37,512 nucleotides of DNA from Burkholderiales bacterium (lineage in GTDB: Bacteria > Pseudomonadota > Gammaproteobacteria > Burkholderiales > Burkholderiaceae_C), in the NCBI GenBank assembly GCA_028869005.1, contig JAGWTJ010000005.1:1-37512 (forward strand), read 5' to 3'. The first letter of the stretch is position 1. Every line of letters starts with the position of its first letter. Of this stretch, positions 1-11,600 are shown in pieces. The notes beneath the pieces were generated by a model. The model was given only the letters and a program-made list of their open reading frames with translations, did not search any database and had not been told where the DNA came from. The translations under genes and the position numbers were made by a program.

Positions 1-2
1 GT

Positions 3-3000
3 CTTGCGCAGCAGGCGACGGCCGCCGAGCAGCCGGCGCTGGCACGTACCGCGAGCAGCGCGCTCGGCGCGCTGCGCGGTGCGAGCGACGATGTGCGCCG
101 ACGCGGCGCACGCGAGGATCTGGCGCGTACGCTGGCCGCCTTCGCCCCGGCCGTCGCGCCGTTGCCGCCACCGGCGCCGGCGGCGCCGGTGCGTGTCACG
201 CCGCCGGCGGCGCCCGGCGACACCGGCCTCGAAGACGACGCCGAGATGCGCGAGATCTTCATCGAGGAAGCGCGCGAAGTCGTCGGCGATGCCGGCGCCG
301 CGCTGCTGCGCCTGGCCGACGCGCCCGACAGTGCCGGCGACATGACCGTCGTGCGGCGCGCCTTCCACACGCTCAAGGGCAGTTCGCGCATGGTGGGTCT
401 GCGCGACTTCGGCGACGCCGCCTGGGCCTGCGAGCAGCTTTACAACGCGCGGCTGGCCGACCGGCCGCGCGCCGATCCTCCCCTGCGGCAACTCAGCACC
501 GAGGCGCTCGCCTATCTCGGCGCCTGGGTCGACGCGATCGAAGCCGGGCGCGACGACGGGCATCGCAGCGCCGCGGTGGTGCGCAGTGCCGATCTGTTGC
601 GGTTGGAAGACACGCTGCTGCCTATCACACCGGCGGCCCCGGCGGCACCGGCGCAGCCTGTCGCGCCGCCCGAGGAATCCGTCGCCCGGGCCGACGCGGT
701 GCCCGCAACGCCGGACGATGCGACGCTGCCGCCGTTGCGGCTCGAGCCGATCGAGGCCGCTGCGGCGCAGGAGGTGCCCGCAGAGCCCGCGCACACCGAG
801 CTTCCCGAACTCGTCGCGGACGTCGTCGACGAGTCGCCCGAGCCTGGCCCGCAGCCCGAGGTTGTGCCCGAGCTGGTGCCCGAGGGGGTGCCCGAGCTGG
901 TGCCCGAGTTGATCGACATGGTCGATCTCGCCGATCCGTCCGGCCTGGGCGAAACGCCTGCGGCGTCGCCCGACTTCGACGCCATCGAGCCGCTCGCCCT
1001 GCCCGAGGTGACGGAAGTCCCCGTGCCGCCGACCGAGGTGCCGGACAGTCTGGCCATGCCGGGCGAGTTGTCGCTGCCGGCGTGGTCCGAGTCTTCGGCG
1101 CTGCCCGAACTGGCCGAGCTTGCGCAATGGCCGGACCTGCCGGAGTTGCCGCAGCGGCTGGAGCCGTCGAGCGCGGTCGGCGCCGTGCCTGACGAGTTGG
1201 CGCACATCGACTTCGACTTCCTGCCCACAGCCGCGCCGGTCGCGGCGGATGCGGCGGATGCGGCGGATGCGAGGACCTTGACCGACGATGTCCCGCAGTT
1301 GCCGACCGCGGCCGACCTCGACTTCGGTTGGGCGGGTACCGCTCCCGAATCCGCAACGCAGGATGCGCTGCCGTCCGAAGTGAGCTTCGACCTCGATCTC
1401 GGCGCGCTCGAAGACGAGCCCGCAGCGGGTGCGGCGCAGGACGCCCCAGTGCCGGCGGTGTCCGAGTTGCCGCCACCCGAGGCGGACCACGCGGGCGTCG
1501 ATCTGCCGCTGGCGCTGGCGCCCGCGTTGCCCGAACCGCCGCGCAGCGCACATCTACACCTGCCGGCGCCGGCCTTCGAGCTCGACATCGGGCTCGGCGA
1601 GCCCGCTGCGCCGCGCACCGAGCCGCTGCAGGCCGAGCTCGAAGGCGTCGCGCCGGACGCAGCGGGCGCCGCCGATGCCACCGACGCCACGCCTGAGCCG
1701 GACGACAGCGCCGCCGCGACCTTCGAGGACGAGCAGGTCAAGGCCATCGGACCGCTGCGCATCGCGATCCCGCTCTTCAACATCTACCTCAACGAGGCGG
1801 ACGAGCTTTCGCGGCGCCTGCTGTCCGAGATCGGCGAATGGGGCGTCGATGCGCTCCGGCATCCCGTTCCCGAGACCAGCGAAGCGTTGGCGCACAAGCT
1901 CGCCGGCAGCTCGGCGACCGTGGGCTATGCGGAGCTGTCGGCGCTGGCGCGCGCGCTCGAACACGCGCTCGGCCGCTCGCACGCCGTGGGCCACGGCCGC
2001 GAAGGCGAGGCCGAGCTGTTCGGCGACTGCGCCGAGGAGATCCGGCGCCTGCTGCACCAGTTTGCGGCCGGTTTCCTGCGCCCGGCACCGGAGCTGCTGC
2101 TCGAGCGCCTGGCCGATCACGAACGCTGGCCGGACGCGCCTGCGGCGGCCGAGGCGCCGTCGTCGGGCCTGGGCGACTTGTCGGCCGCGGTGCCGCTCGC
2201 CGCCACCGTCTCGATGTCGGCGTTCACGCCGCTCGACGCCGCGTCGCAGGCCATGCCGGCGGCGCCGGCGGATGCCTTCGACGACGACCAGGACATCGAC
2301 GCCGTCGACGACGTGGACGCGGAGCTGTTCCCGATCTTCGAGGAGGAGGCGGGCGAGTTGCTGCCGCAGCTGCAGGCGCGGCTGCGCGAGTGGCACGACC
2401 ATCCGACGCACCGCGACGCCGGCACGGCGTGCATGCGCACGCTGCACACCTTCAAGGGCGGTGCCCGCCTGGCCGGCGCGATGCGCCTGGGCGAGATGGC
2501 GCACCGGCTGGAGACAGCCGTCGAACACCTGGCGGCGCGCGACAGCGTGGCCGCTGCGCAGATCGAGCCGCTGCTGATGCGCTGCGACGCGATGACCGGT
2601 GCGTTCGAGGCGCTGCGCGGCGGCGCTGCGCCGGTCGTGTCCGCCGCCGAGCACACCGCTGCGCGCGAGGTCGCGGCGGGCGTCGAACAGCTTGCCGAGG
2701 CCACCACCGAGCCGGCTTCCGAGGCGATTTCTGCGACGACTGGCGAAGCGGCTCCCGAAGTGCCTCCCCAGGAACCTGCCCAGGAGCGTGCCGCATCGGC
2801 CTCCGCATCCGCGGCCGCGGCCGTGCCGGCTGCTGCCCACGCCGCCACGACCATCGACTGGACTCGCTTCTCCGTCGCTGCCGCCCCACCCGAGCAGGCG
2901 GACGAGTCGCGCGCGGGCGCGGCGGGTGCCGCTGCCGCCGTGCGCGTGCGCGCCGGCGTGCTCGATCGCATGGTCAACCAGGCCGGCGAAGTGGCCATCA

Positions 3001-4760
3001 CGCGCGAGCGCATCGCCGCGGACATGAGGCAGCTGCAGGGATCGCTCGGCGAGCTCACCGACAGCCTCGAGCGCATGCGCCGGCAGTTGCGCGACATCGA
3101 ATTGCAGGCCGAGACGCAGATCGGCACGCGCATGGAGACCGCGCGCGCCGCCGGCCAGACCTTCGATCCGCTCGAGATGGACCGCTTCACGCGCTTCCAG
3201 GAGCTCACGCGCTTCATGGCCGAGTCGGTGAACGACGTCGCCACCTTGCAGCGCAGTCTGCAGCGCACGGTGCAGAGCACCGAAGACGAGCTGGCCGCGC
3301 AGGCGCGGCTCACGCGCGATCTGCAGGACGATCTGCTGCGCACGCGCATGGTCGAATTCGAGAGCCTGGCCGAGCGCCTGTACCGCACCGTGCGCCAGGC
3401 GGCCAAGGAGACCGGCAAGCAGGTGCGGCTGGACATCGTCGGCGGTGCCATCGAGATCGACCGTGGCGTGCTCGAGCGCATGGTCGGCTCGTTCGAGCAC
3501 CTGCTGCGCAACAGTGTCGCGCACGGCATCGAGCCGCCCGAGGCGCGGCAGGCCGCCGGCAAGGACGCCAGCGGCCGCATCCAGGTCAGCGTGGCGCAAA
3601 GCGGCAACGAGGTTGCGGTCGAGTTCGCCGACGACGGCGCCGGCTTCGACTATGAGCGCATCCGTGCGCGCGCCGTCGAGCGCGGCCTGCTCGCGCACGC
3701 CGAACCCGGCGCGGCGGAGCTCGCGCAACTGCTGTTCCAACCGGGCTTCAGCACCGCCGACACGGTGACGGGGCTGGCCGGCCGCGGCGTCGGCCTGGAC
3801 GTCGTGCGCGCCGAGATCGACGCCATGGGTGGCCGCATCGAGACCGCCAGCGAACGCGGCGCGGGCACGCGCTTTCGGCTGCTGATGCCGCTCACCACCG
3901 CCGTCACGCAGGTGGTGATGCTGCGCAGCGGCGCGCGCGCCGTGGCCGTGCCGTCGACGCTCGTCGAGACCGTGCGCCGGGTCACGCTGGCCGAGACCGA
4001 ACGCGCCTATGCCACGGGAGTGCTCGAGCATGGCGGCGAGCCGGTGCCGTTCTTCTGGCTGGCCGCGCTGCTGCATGCCGGCACGCGCGGCGAGATCGCC
4101 GGGCGTGCGCAGACGGTGGTGGTCGTGCGATCGGCGGCGCAGCGCGTCGCGGTGCACGTCGACGAGGTGCTAGGCAACCAGGAAGTGGTGGTCAAGAACG
4201 TCGGGCCGCAGCTCGCGCGCCTGCCGGGTCTGGCCGGCGTGACGCTGCTGCCCTCGGGCGCGGTGGCGCTGATCTACAACCCGGTCGCGCTGGCCACGCT
4301 GTATGCCGACGGCGCACGCCGGCTGATGCGGCAGAGCGCGGCGACGCCGCAACCGGCGGCCGCTGCGGTGCTCGAGCGCGAGGCGCCGCTCGTGCTGGTG
4401 GTCGACGACTCGCTTACCGTGCGCCGCGTCACGCAGCGCCTGCTGCTGCGCGAGGGCTATCGCGTCGTCACCGCCAAGGACGGCCTGGAGGCACTCCAGC
4501 GCCTCGCCGAAGAGCGCCCCGCGGTGCTGCTGTCGGACATCGAGATGCCGCGCATGGACGGCTTCGATCTGCTGCGCAACGTGCGCGCCGACGAGCGCCT
4601 GGCCGGGCTGCCGACCATCATGATCACCTCGCGCACCGCGCAGAAGCACCGCGACTTCGCTGCCGAGCTGGGTGCGGACCATTATCTCGGCAAGCCGTAT
4701 GCCGAAGAGGAACTGCTGGCGCTGGTGGCGCGCTACGCCGGCGCCGATATCACTGCCTAA
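3..4760 (+). CDS. chpA: ChpA/PilL-type hybrid sensor kinase (CheA-like; multiple Hpt domains, H-kinase/HATPase, CheW, C-terminal REC); 5' end truncated by the window
   Basis: Frame stays open to the window start upstream of the ORF-track start at 93. Hpt motifs AFHTLKGSSRMVG, ALAHKLAGSSATVG and TLHTFKGGARLAG; HATPase LLRNSVAHGIEPPEAR and GRGVGLDVV; CheW-like region; C-terminal REC LVLVVDDSLTVRRVTQ...LSDIEMPRMDG...GKPY. Confidence 0.93.
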   Translation, partial: LAQQATAAEQPALARTASSALGALRGASDDVRRRGAREDLARTLAAFAPAVAPLPPPAPAAPVRVTPPAAPGDTGLEDDAEMREIFIEEAREVVGDAGAALLRLADAPDSAGDMTVVRRAFHTLKGSSRMVGLRDFGDAAWACEQLYNARLADRPRADPPLRQLSTEALAYLGAWVDAIEAGRDDGHRSAAVVRSADLLRLEDTLLPITPAAPAAPAQPVAPPEESVARADAVPATPDDATLPPLRLEPIEAAAAQEVPAEPAHTELPELVADVVDESPEPGPQPEVVPELVPEGVPELVPELIDMVDLADPSGLGETPAASPDFDAIEPLALPEVTEVPVPPTEVPDSLAMPGELSLPAWSESSALPELAELAQWPDLPELPQRLEPSSAVGAVPDELAHIDFDFLPTAAPVAADAADAADARTLTDDVPQLPTAADLDFGWAGTAPESATQDALPSEVSFDLDLGALEDEPAAGAAQDAPVPAVSELPPPEADHAGVDLPLALAPALPEPPRSAHLHLPAPAFELDIGLGEPAAPRTEPLQAELEGVAPDAAGAADATDATPEPDDSAAATFEDEQVKAIGPLRIAIPLFNIYLNEADELSRRLLSEIGEWGVDALRHPVPETSEALAHKLAGSSATVGYAELSALARALEHALGRSHAVGHGREGEAELFGDCAEEIRRLLHQFAAGFLRPAPELLLERLADHERWPDAPAAAEAPSSGLGDLSAAVPLAATVSMSAFTPLDAASQAMPAAPADAFDDDQDIDAVDDVDAELFPIFEEEAGELLPQLQARLREWHDHPTHRDAGTACMRTLHTFKGGARLAGAMRLGEMAHRLETAVEHLAARDSVAAAQIEPLLMRCDAMTGAFEALRGGAAPVVSAAEHTAAREVAAGVEQLAEATTEPASEAISATTGEAAPEVPPQEPAQERAASASASAAAAVPAAAHAATTIDWTRFSVAAAPPEQADESRAGAAGAAAAVRVRAGVLDRMVNQAGEVAITRERIAADMRQLQGSLGELTDSLERMRRQLRDIELQAETQIGTRMETARAAGQTFDPLEMDRFTRFQELTRFMAESVNDVATLQRSLQRTVQSTEDELAAQARLTRDLQDDLLRTRMVEFESLAERLYRTVRQAAKETGKQVRLDIVGGAIEIDRGVLERMVGSFEHLLRNSVAHGIEPPEARQAAGKDASGRIQVSVAQSGNEVAVEFADDGAGFDYERIRARAVERGLLAHAEPGAAELAQLLFQPGFSTADTVTGLAGRGVGLDVVRAEIDAMGGRIETASERGAGTRFRLLMPLTTAVTQVVMLRSGARAVAVPSTLVETVRRVTLAETERAYATGVLEHGGEPVPFFWLAALLHAGTRGEIAGRAQTVVVVRSAAQRVAVHVDEVLGNQEVVVKNVGPQLARLPGLAGVTLLPSGAVALIYNPVALATLYADGARRLMRQSAATPQPAAAAVLEREAPLVLVVDDSLTVRRVTQRLLLREGYRVVTAKDGLEALQRLAEERPAVLLSDIEMPRMDGFDLLRNVRADERLAGLPTIMITSRTAQKHRDFAAELGADHYLGKPYAEEELLALVARYAGADITA
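864..911 (+). repeat. In-frame 12-bp tandem repeat (gtgcccgagctg-like, 4 copies) encoding VPEL/VPEG units in the inter-Hpt linker
   Basis: gtgcccgagctg gtgcccgagggg gtgcccgagctg gtgcccgagttg read directly. Confidence 0.85.
1242..1271 (+). repeat. In-frame 9-bp tandem repeat (gcggcggat x3 + gcg) encoding (ADA)n in the same linker
   Basis: gcggcggat gcggcggat gcggcggat gcg read directly. Confidence 0.8.
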
Positions 4761-4816
4761 CAGGTTGTTGAAACACCGGATGGGGGTCGACCCCTATCCG
4801 GTATTTCAACAGCCTG
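4761..4816. mobile_element. 56-bp near-perfect palindrome flanked by CTAA direct repeats; MITE/PATE-like candidate, possibly also acting as a terminator
   Basis: CAGGTTGTTGAAACACCGGATGGGGGTC|GACCCCTATCCGGTATTTCAACAGCCTG: 25/28 paired positions, and two of the three mismatches are G-U in RNA. CTAA at 4757-4760 and again at 4817-4820. Confidence 0.6.
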
Positions 4817-4898
4817 CTAAAGCGACGGGGAAGTTGCCCGATCAGCCCGCCCCATGCCGGGCGGCCCGTAACGAATCGACGACGAAACCCGGCCGAAG

Positions 4899-5924
4899 AT
4901 GTCGCAGCTCGTGGAACAGATCGCGGAGCTCACCGCCTTCCGCGATCGCGATGCGCTCGACTTCAGCCTCGCCATGGCGCTGAAGGATCTGCTGCGCCCC
5001 GAGGCTATCCTCGTCCATCGTCTGGTGGGCGAAACCGGCCGCCAGCACTGGCTGCTGCGGGCCCGCGTCGGCGGCGCCGAGGGCGCGCCGACGGCCGATT
5101 CGCTGTGGACGGAGCTGGAGCAGCTGCCGGCGCTGGCCGCGCTGCCGCACCACGCGCAGTGTGTGCAGGACAACCGCACGGTAGGCGTGGACGGCATGCC
5201 CGCGGCGACGCTGTTCCCGATCGCCAACGAGCGCGAGGCGCTGGGCGTGCTCGAAGTGCGGTCCGGGCAGCCGCTAGACGCCGATGCCAGGCACCTGGTC
5301 TGCAGCATCCTGCGCATCTACCGCAACTTCCAGGGGCTGCTCGACTACAGCGAGCGCGATACGCTCACCGGGCTGCTCAATCGCAAGACCTTCGACGAAT
5401 GCTTCCTGCGTGCCGCCGCATGCGTGCGCGAGTCCGGCGCCATCGCGCCCGACACGCGGCGCACATCGGCGGCCGGCACGGCCTGGCTGGGCATCGTCGA
5501 CATCGACTTCTTCAAGCGCGTCAACGACAGCTTCGGCCATCTCATCGGCGACGAGGTCTTGCTGCTGCTGTCGCGCCTGATGCGCGCCACGTTCCGTCAC
5601 CACGACCTGCTGTTTCGCTTCGGCGGCGAGGAGTTCGTGGTGCTGATGCGCTGTGCCGGCGCGGCCGATGCGCACGCCGCGCTCGAGCGCCTGCGCCTCG
5701 CGGTCGAGCACCATGTCTTTCCGCGTGTCGGCCACATCCACGTCAGCATCGGCGTGGCCCGGATGCGGGCCGGCGACGCGCCCACGGCCTGCTTCGAGCG
5801 CGCCGACAAGGCGGTCTACTTCGCCAAGCAGAACGGGCGCAACCGGCTGTGCGACCACGACGAACTGGTGGCCCGGGGACTGCTGGCCGATGAGTCGCGC
5901 TCGGGTGACGTCGAGTTGTTCTGA
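4899..5924 (+). CDS. GGDEF-domain diguanylate cyclase with N-terminal GAF-like sensory region
   Basis: DTLTGLLNRKTFDE...VDIDFFKRVNDSFGHLIGDEVL...RFGGEEFVVLM; intact GGEEF active site. Confidence 0.93.
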   Translation: MSQLVEQIAELTAFRDRDALDFSLAMALKDLLRPEAILVHRLVGETGRQHWLLRARVGGAEGAPTADSLWTELEQLPALAALPHHAQCVQDNRTVGVDGMPAATLFPIANEREALGVLEVRSGQPLDADARHLVCSILRIYRNFQGLLDYSERDTLTGLLNRKTFDECFLRAAACVRESGAIAPDTRRTSAAGTAWLGIVDIDFFKRVNDSFGHLIGDEVLLLLSRLMRATFRHHDLLFRFGGEEFVVLMRCAGAADAHAALERLRLAVEHHVFPRVGHIHVSIGVARMRAGDAPTACFERADKAVYFAKQNGRNRLCDHDELVARGLLADESRSGDVELF

Positions 5925-5978
5925 CGCCACGCCGCGCGGACTCGCTGCGGCATGATGCGCGACCTCCCGGGAAAGACG

Positions 5979-6545
5979 ATGAGCACGCACGACCGCGACC
6001 ACCGCTACCACCCGTTGTCCATCGCCACGCACTGGTTGACGCTGACGCTGCTCGTCGCCGCCTATGCGCTGATCGAGTTGCGCGACCTCTACCCCAAGGG
6101 CAGCGCGCCGCGCGAGGCGATGAAGACCTGGCACTACATGCTGGGCCTGACGGTGTTCGCCCTGGTGTTTCTGCGGCTGGCGCTGCGGCTGTTGTTCCGC
6201 GCGCCGCCGATCGCGCCGCTGCCGCCGGCCTGGCAGCTGCGGCTGGCCGCGGCGATGCACGTCACGCTGTACCTGTTCCTGATCGTGATGCCGTTGCTCG
6301 GCTGGCTCACGCTGAGCGCCAAGGGCCAGGTGGTGCCGTTCTTCGGGTTCGAGCTGCCGCACCTGCTGGCGCCGGACAAGCCGCTCGGGCGCAAGCTCGA
6401 GGACATCCACGAGACCATCGGCAACATCGGCTACTTCCTGATCGGATTGCACGCTGCCGCCGGGTTGTTCCACCACTACCTGACGCGCGACGACACGCTG
6501 CAGCGCATGTGGCCCTGGCGGCTGCGCGCCCGGCGCGCCGGCTGA
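5979..6545 (+). CDS. Cytochrome b561 family di-haem membrane protein (alternative upstream start at 5952)
   Basis: RYHPLSIATHWLTLTLLVAAYAL...KTWHYMLGLTVFALVFLRL...HETIGNIGYFLIGLHAAAGLFHHY; four hydrophobic segments with conserved His. Confidence 0.88.
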   Translation: MSTHDRDHRYHPLSIATHWLTLTLLVAAYALIELRDLYPKGSAPREAMKTWHYMLGLTVFALVFLRLALRLLFRAPPIAPLPPAWQLRLAAAMHVTLYLFLIVMPLLGWLTLSAKGQVVPFFGFELPHLLAPDKPLGRKLEDIHETIGNIGYFLIGLHAAAGLFHHYLTRDDTLQRMWPWRLRARRAG

Positions 6546-6596
6546 CGCGCGGCGGCCCATGCGGCACGGCGCCTCGCTCCCGATGACGGCACAGGC

Positions 6597-7957
<1,361 letters not shown>

Positions 7958-7982
<25 letters not shown>

Positions 7983-8623
7983 CCCACCCCCCGCACGTTG
8001 CGGATCGCGTCGCTGCCGAGCTTGCGCCGCAGCGCGTGGATCAGGTATTCGACGGCATTGCTCTCGACTTCGTCGCCGAAGCCGTAGATGCGGTCTTCGA
8101 GCTCGGCGCGCGACAGGATCGCTCCCGGGCGCAGCAGCAGCGCCTGCAGCAGCGCGAACTCGCGCTGCGACAGCCGCACCGGCGTCGCGCCCTCGACGCT
8201 CGCCTCGTGCGTGGCCGGGTCGAGCGCGAGCACGCCGTTGCCCAGCAGCGGCGCCGCGCTGCCGCCCTTGCGGCGCAGCACGGCGCGCATGCGCGCCAGC
8301 AGCTCGGCCATCTCGAAGGGCTTGACGAGGTAGTCGTCGGCGCCGCCGTCGAGCCCCTGCAGCCGGTCGTCGAGCGCGTCGCGCGCGGTGACGACGAGCA
8401 GCGGCACCGCGTCGGCGCGCGCGCGCAGCACGCCCAGCACCTCGCGGCCGTCGCGGCCGGGCAGTCCGAGGTCGAGCAGCACCAGGTCGTAGTGCTGCAG
8501 CGCCAGCGTCTCGAGCGCGGTCTGGCCGTTGCGCAGCCAGTCGACGGCATAGGCCGCGTCCTTCAGCGCGTCGTGCATCGCCTGGCCGATCATCGGGTCG
8601 TCCTCGACCAGCAGCACGCGCAT
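7958..8623 (-). CDS. OmpR-family response regulator, QseB/PmrA-like
   Basis: MRVLLVEDDPMIGQAM...YDLVLLDLGLPGRDGREVL...VKPF receiver; C-terminal wHTH LSQREFALLQALLLRPG...VEYLIHALRRKLG...VRGVGWMV. Confidence 0.95.
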
Positions 8624-8663
8624 CGTGGGGTTCCTTTCGCGGCAGCGGCGTCGTCGGGCGTCG

Positions 8664-11600
8664 CTAGGCGTTGCGCCGGGGCCGGGCGCGGTGCAGCAGG
8701 TCGAACAGCACCGGCATCACGAGCAGCACCAGCGGCAGCTGCACCGCCAGCCCCGAGATGATCGCCACCGCCAGCGGCTGCTGCATCTGCGCGCCCTGGC
8801 CGAGCGCGAAGGCCAGCGGCAGCAGCGTCAGGATGGCGGCGATGGTGGTCATCGCGATCGGCCGCATGCGGTTGACGCCGGCCTCGATCAGCGAACTGCG
8901 CCACGACGCGCTGCGCGCCAGTTCCTGCTGCTCGGAGAAGTAGAAGATGGCGACCTCGGTCACGATGCCGATGATCATCGTCATGCCCATCATCGCGGTG
9001 ATGTTCAGTTCGATCGCGCTTGCCCACAGGCCGGCGAACACGGCCGACACCGCGAGCAGCGCGGTCGCCAGTATCGCCGCCGCCAGACGCATGCTCTCGT
9101 ACATGAACAGCAGCAGGAAGAACACGAGCGCGGTGGCCGCGGCGAAAACCATCGCCATGCCGCGAAAGGCGATCTGCTGCTGGCGGTACAGGCCGCCCAG
9201 CTCGTAGTAGGCGCCGGCGCCGAGCAGCCCGGGCTCGTTCAGCGCGGCCTTGACGTCGCGCACCGTCGAGCCCAGGTCGCGGCCCTCGATGCGTGCGGTG
9301 ACGGCGATCATCTGCTGCAGGTTCTCGCGGCGGATTTGCGGCTCGCCGCTGACGCGCTCGAAGCGGGCCACCCGGTTCAAGGGAAACAGATGCCCGTCCG
9401 GTGCGCGCAGCCGCAGTCGCGCCAGGTCGTCCTCGCTGCGGCGCAGCGCCGCCGGCACGCCGACGCGCACGCCGATCGTCTTCAGGTCGGTCGTCAGCTG
9501 CGTTGCGACGCTGCCGCCGAGATAGGTGCCGAGGGCCCGCGTCACGGCGTCGGGGTCCATGCCTTCCAACGCGGCCTTGACGCGATCGACGTGGATCAGC
9601 AGCGCATCGCCGGCCGGGTCGATGCCGTCGCGCACGTCGACGATGCCGCCGACCGCGGCGATGCGCGTCGCCACCTTGCGCGCCAGCGCCGGCAGCCGCG
9701 CCGGATCGTCGGCGTAGATCTTCACGTCCACCGGCTGCGGCACCGCGGTCAGGTCGCCGATCAGGTCCTCCATCAGTTGTGCCATCTCGACCGACAGGCC
9801 GGGCACGTCACGCTCGATGCGCGCGCGCAGGTCCGACATCACCTCGGCCACCGGCCGCCGCGGCCCGCTCTCGAGGCGGATGAAGAAGTCGCCCTGGTTG
9901 GCTTCGGTGACGCCGCCGCCGAGCTGCGTGCCGGTGCGGCGCGAATAGGTGTCGACCTCGGGCGTGGCGCGCACGATGGCTTCGACCTGGCGCAGCAGCC
10001 GGTCGGTCTCGCCGAGCGCGGTGCCCGGCGCGCTGCGGTAGTCGAGCACGAAGCCGCCTTCGTCCATCGCCGGCATGAAGCCCGAGCCGATGTGCGAGAA
10101 GGCGTAGCCGCCGAGCGCGAGCAGGGCGGCGGCGCCGGCCAGCGCCACCGTCGGGTGGTCGAGCAGCCGGCCGAGCAGGCTGCGGTAGCGCGTGTGCACC
10201 CATTGCTGCAGCCGGCCGTCGTCGCTGCGACGCGCATCCCTCTCGCCGAGGAAGCGGTCGGCCAGGATCGGCACCGCGAGCCAGGTGATGACGAACGAGA
10301 TCAGCAGCCCCGAGGCCATCGTCACCGACAGCGCCTTGAAGAAGGCGCCGGTCACGCCGGACAGGAAGGCCAGCGGCAGGAAGATGACGACGGTCGACGC
10401 GCTCGAGCCGACCAGCGGCCTGAAGAATTCGAGCGCCGCGGTCGTCACGCGATGCCGCAGCGCCCCGTGCGCACCGCGCAGCCGCCGCATGATGTGCTCG
10501 AGCATGACGATGGCGTCGTCGATGATCAGTCCGACCGCGGCCGCCATGCCGCCCAGCGTCATGATGTTGAAGCTCATGCCGAGCGCGTACAACAGCACGA
10601 CGGTGGCGGCGAGCACGGTGGGCACGACGCAGATGGCGATCAGCGTGACCTTGGCGCTGCGCAGGAACACCAGCAGCACGAGCGCGGCCAGCGCGACGCC
10701 GATCAGGATGGCGTCGCGCACGCTGGCCGCCGACGCGGTGACGAGCTCGCTCTGGTCGTACCAGTTGGCGACCGTCACGCCGGCCGGCAGCTGCGCGCGC
10801 ATGGCGGCCAGCCGCTGCTTGACGTCGCGCGCGATGCGCACGCTGTTGCCGCCCGGCTGCTGGTAGATCGACAGCAGCACCGCGTTGCGGCCGTCGGCGG
10901 TGACGCGGGTCCATTGCGGCGCGCTGGCGTCGTCGACGCTGGCCACGTCTTCCAGGCGCACCACGCCGGCCGGCCCGGTGCGCAGCACCGACTGCCGGAT
11001 CTGCGCGGCGTCCTGCAGCTGCGCGTCGGAGACGACGAGGTCGAGCTTGTAGCGATCCTCGAGACGGCCGACCGCGGCGAGCACGTTCTGCGCTGCCAGC
11101 GCCCGCACCACGTCGTCGAGCGACAGGTCGAGCGCGTGCAGCCGCGCCGGGTCGACGGCGACGCGCAGCTCCTCGATGGCACCGCCTTGCACCTGCACGC
11201 GCGCCACGCCGTCGACGCCCGACAGCAGCGGCCGCAGGCGCAGTTGCGCGAGGTCGCGCAGCGCGGTCGGCGACAGCGTCGGCGACGTCAGGCTGTAGGC
11301 GATGATCGGAAACACCGTCGGGTCCATGCGCTTGACGCCGAGCCGGGTGCCCGCGGGCAGCTGCGGCATGATCTGCGCGATCGCCGACTCGACCTGCAGC
11401 GTCGCGCTCGCCATGTCGGTGCCCCAGGCGAAGTCGATCGACACGTCGGCCGCGCCGCGGCTGGTGTTGGAGCGCAGGTCGCGCACGCCGGGAACGCGGC
11501 GCACGGCCTCCTCGACCGCGCGCGTGACCTGCATCTCCATCTGCCGAGCCGGCTGGTCGCCCGCCTCGAGCGACACCTGCACGCGCGGGAAATCGACGTT

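Noticed and set aside
864-1271. CRISPR or satellite interpretation of the short repeats
   Set aside because: Repeats are 9-12 bp, in frame, without spacers, and encode a protein linker.
1554-4157. 867-aa minus-strand ORF antisense to chpA (and 512-1783, 625-1551, 2117-3607)
   Set aside because: Shadow ORFs of a GC-rich gene with low-complexity translations; the plus frame has multiple diagnostic kinase motifs.
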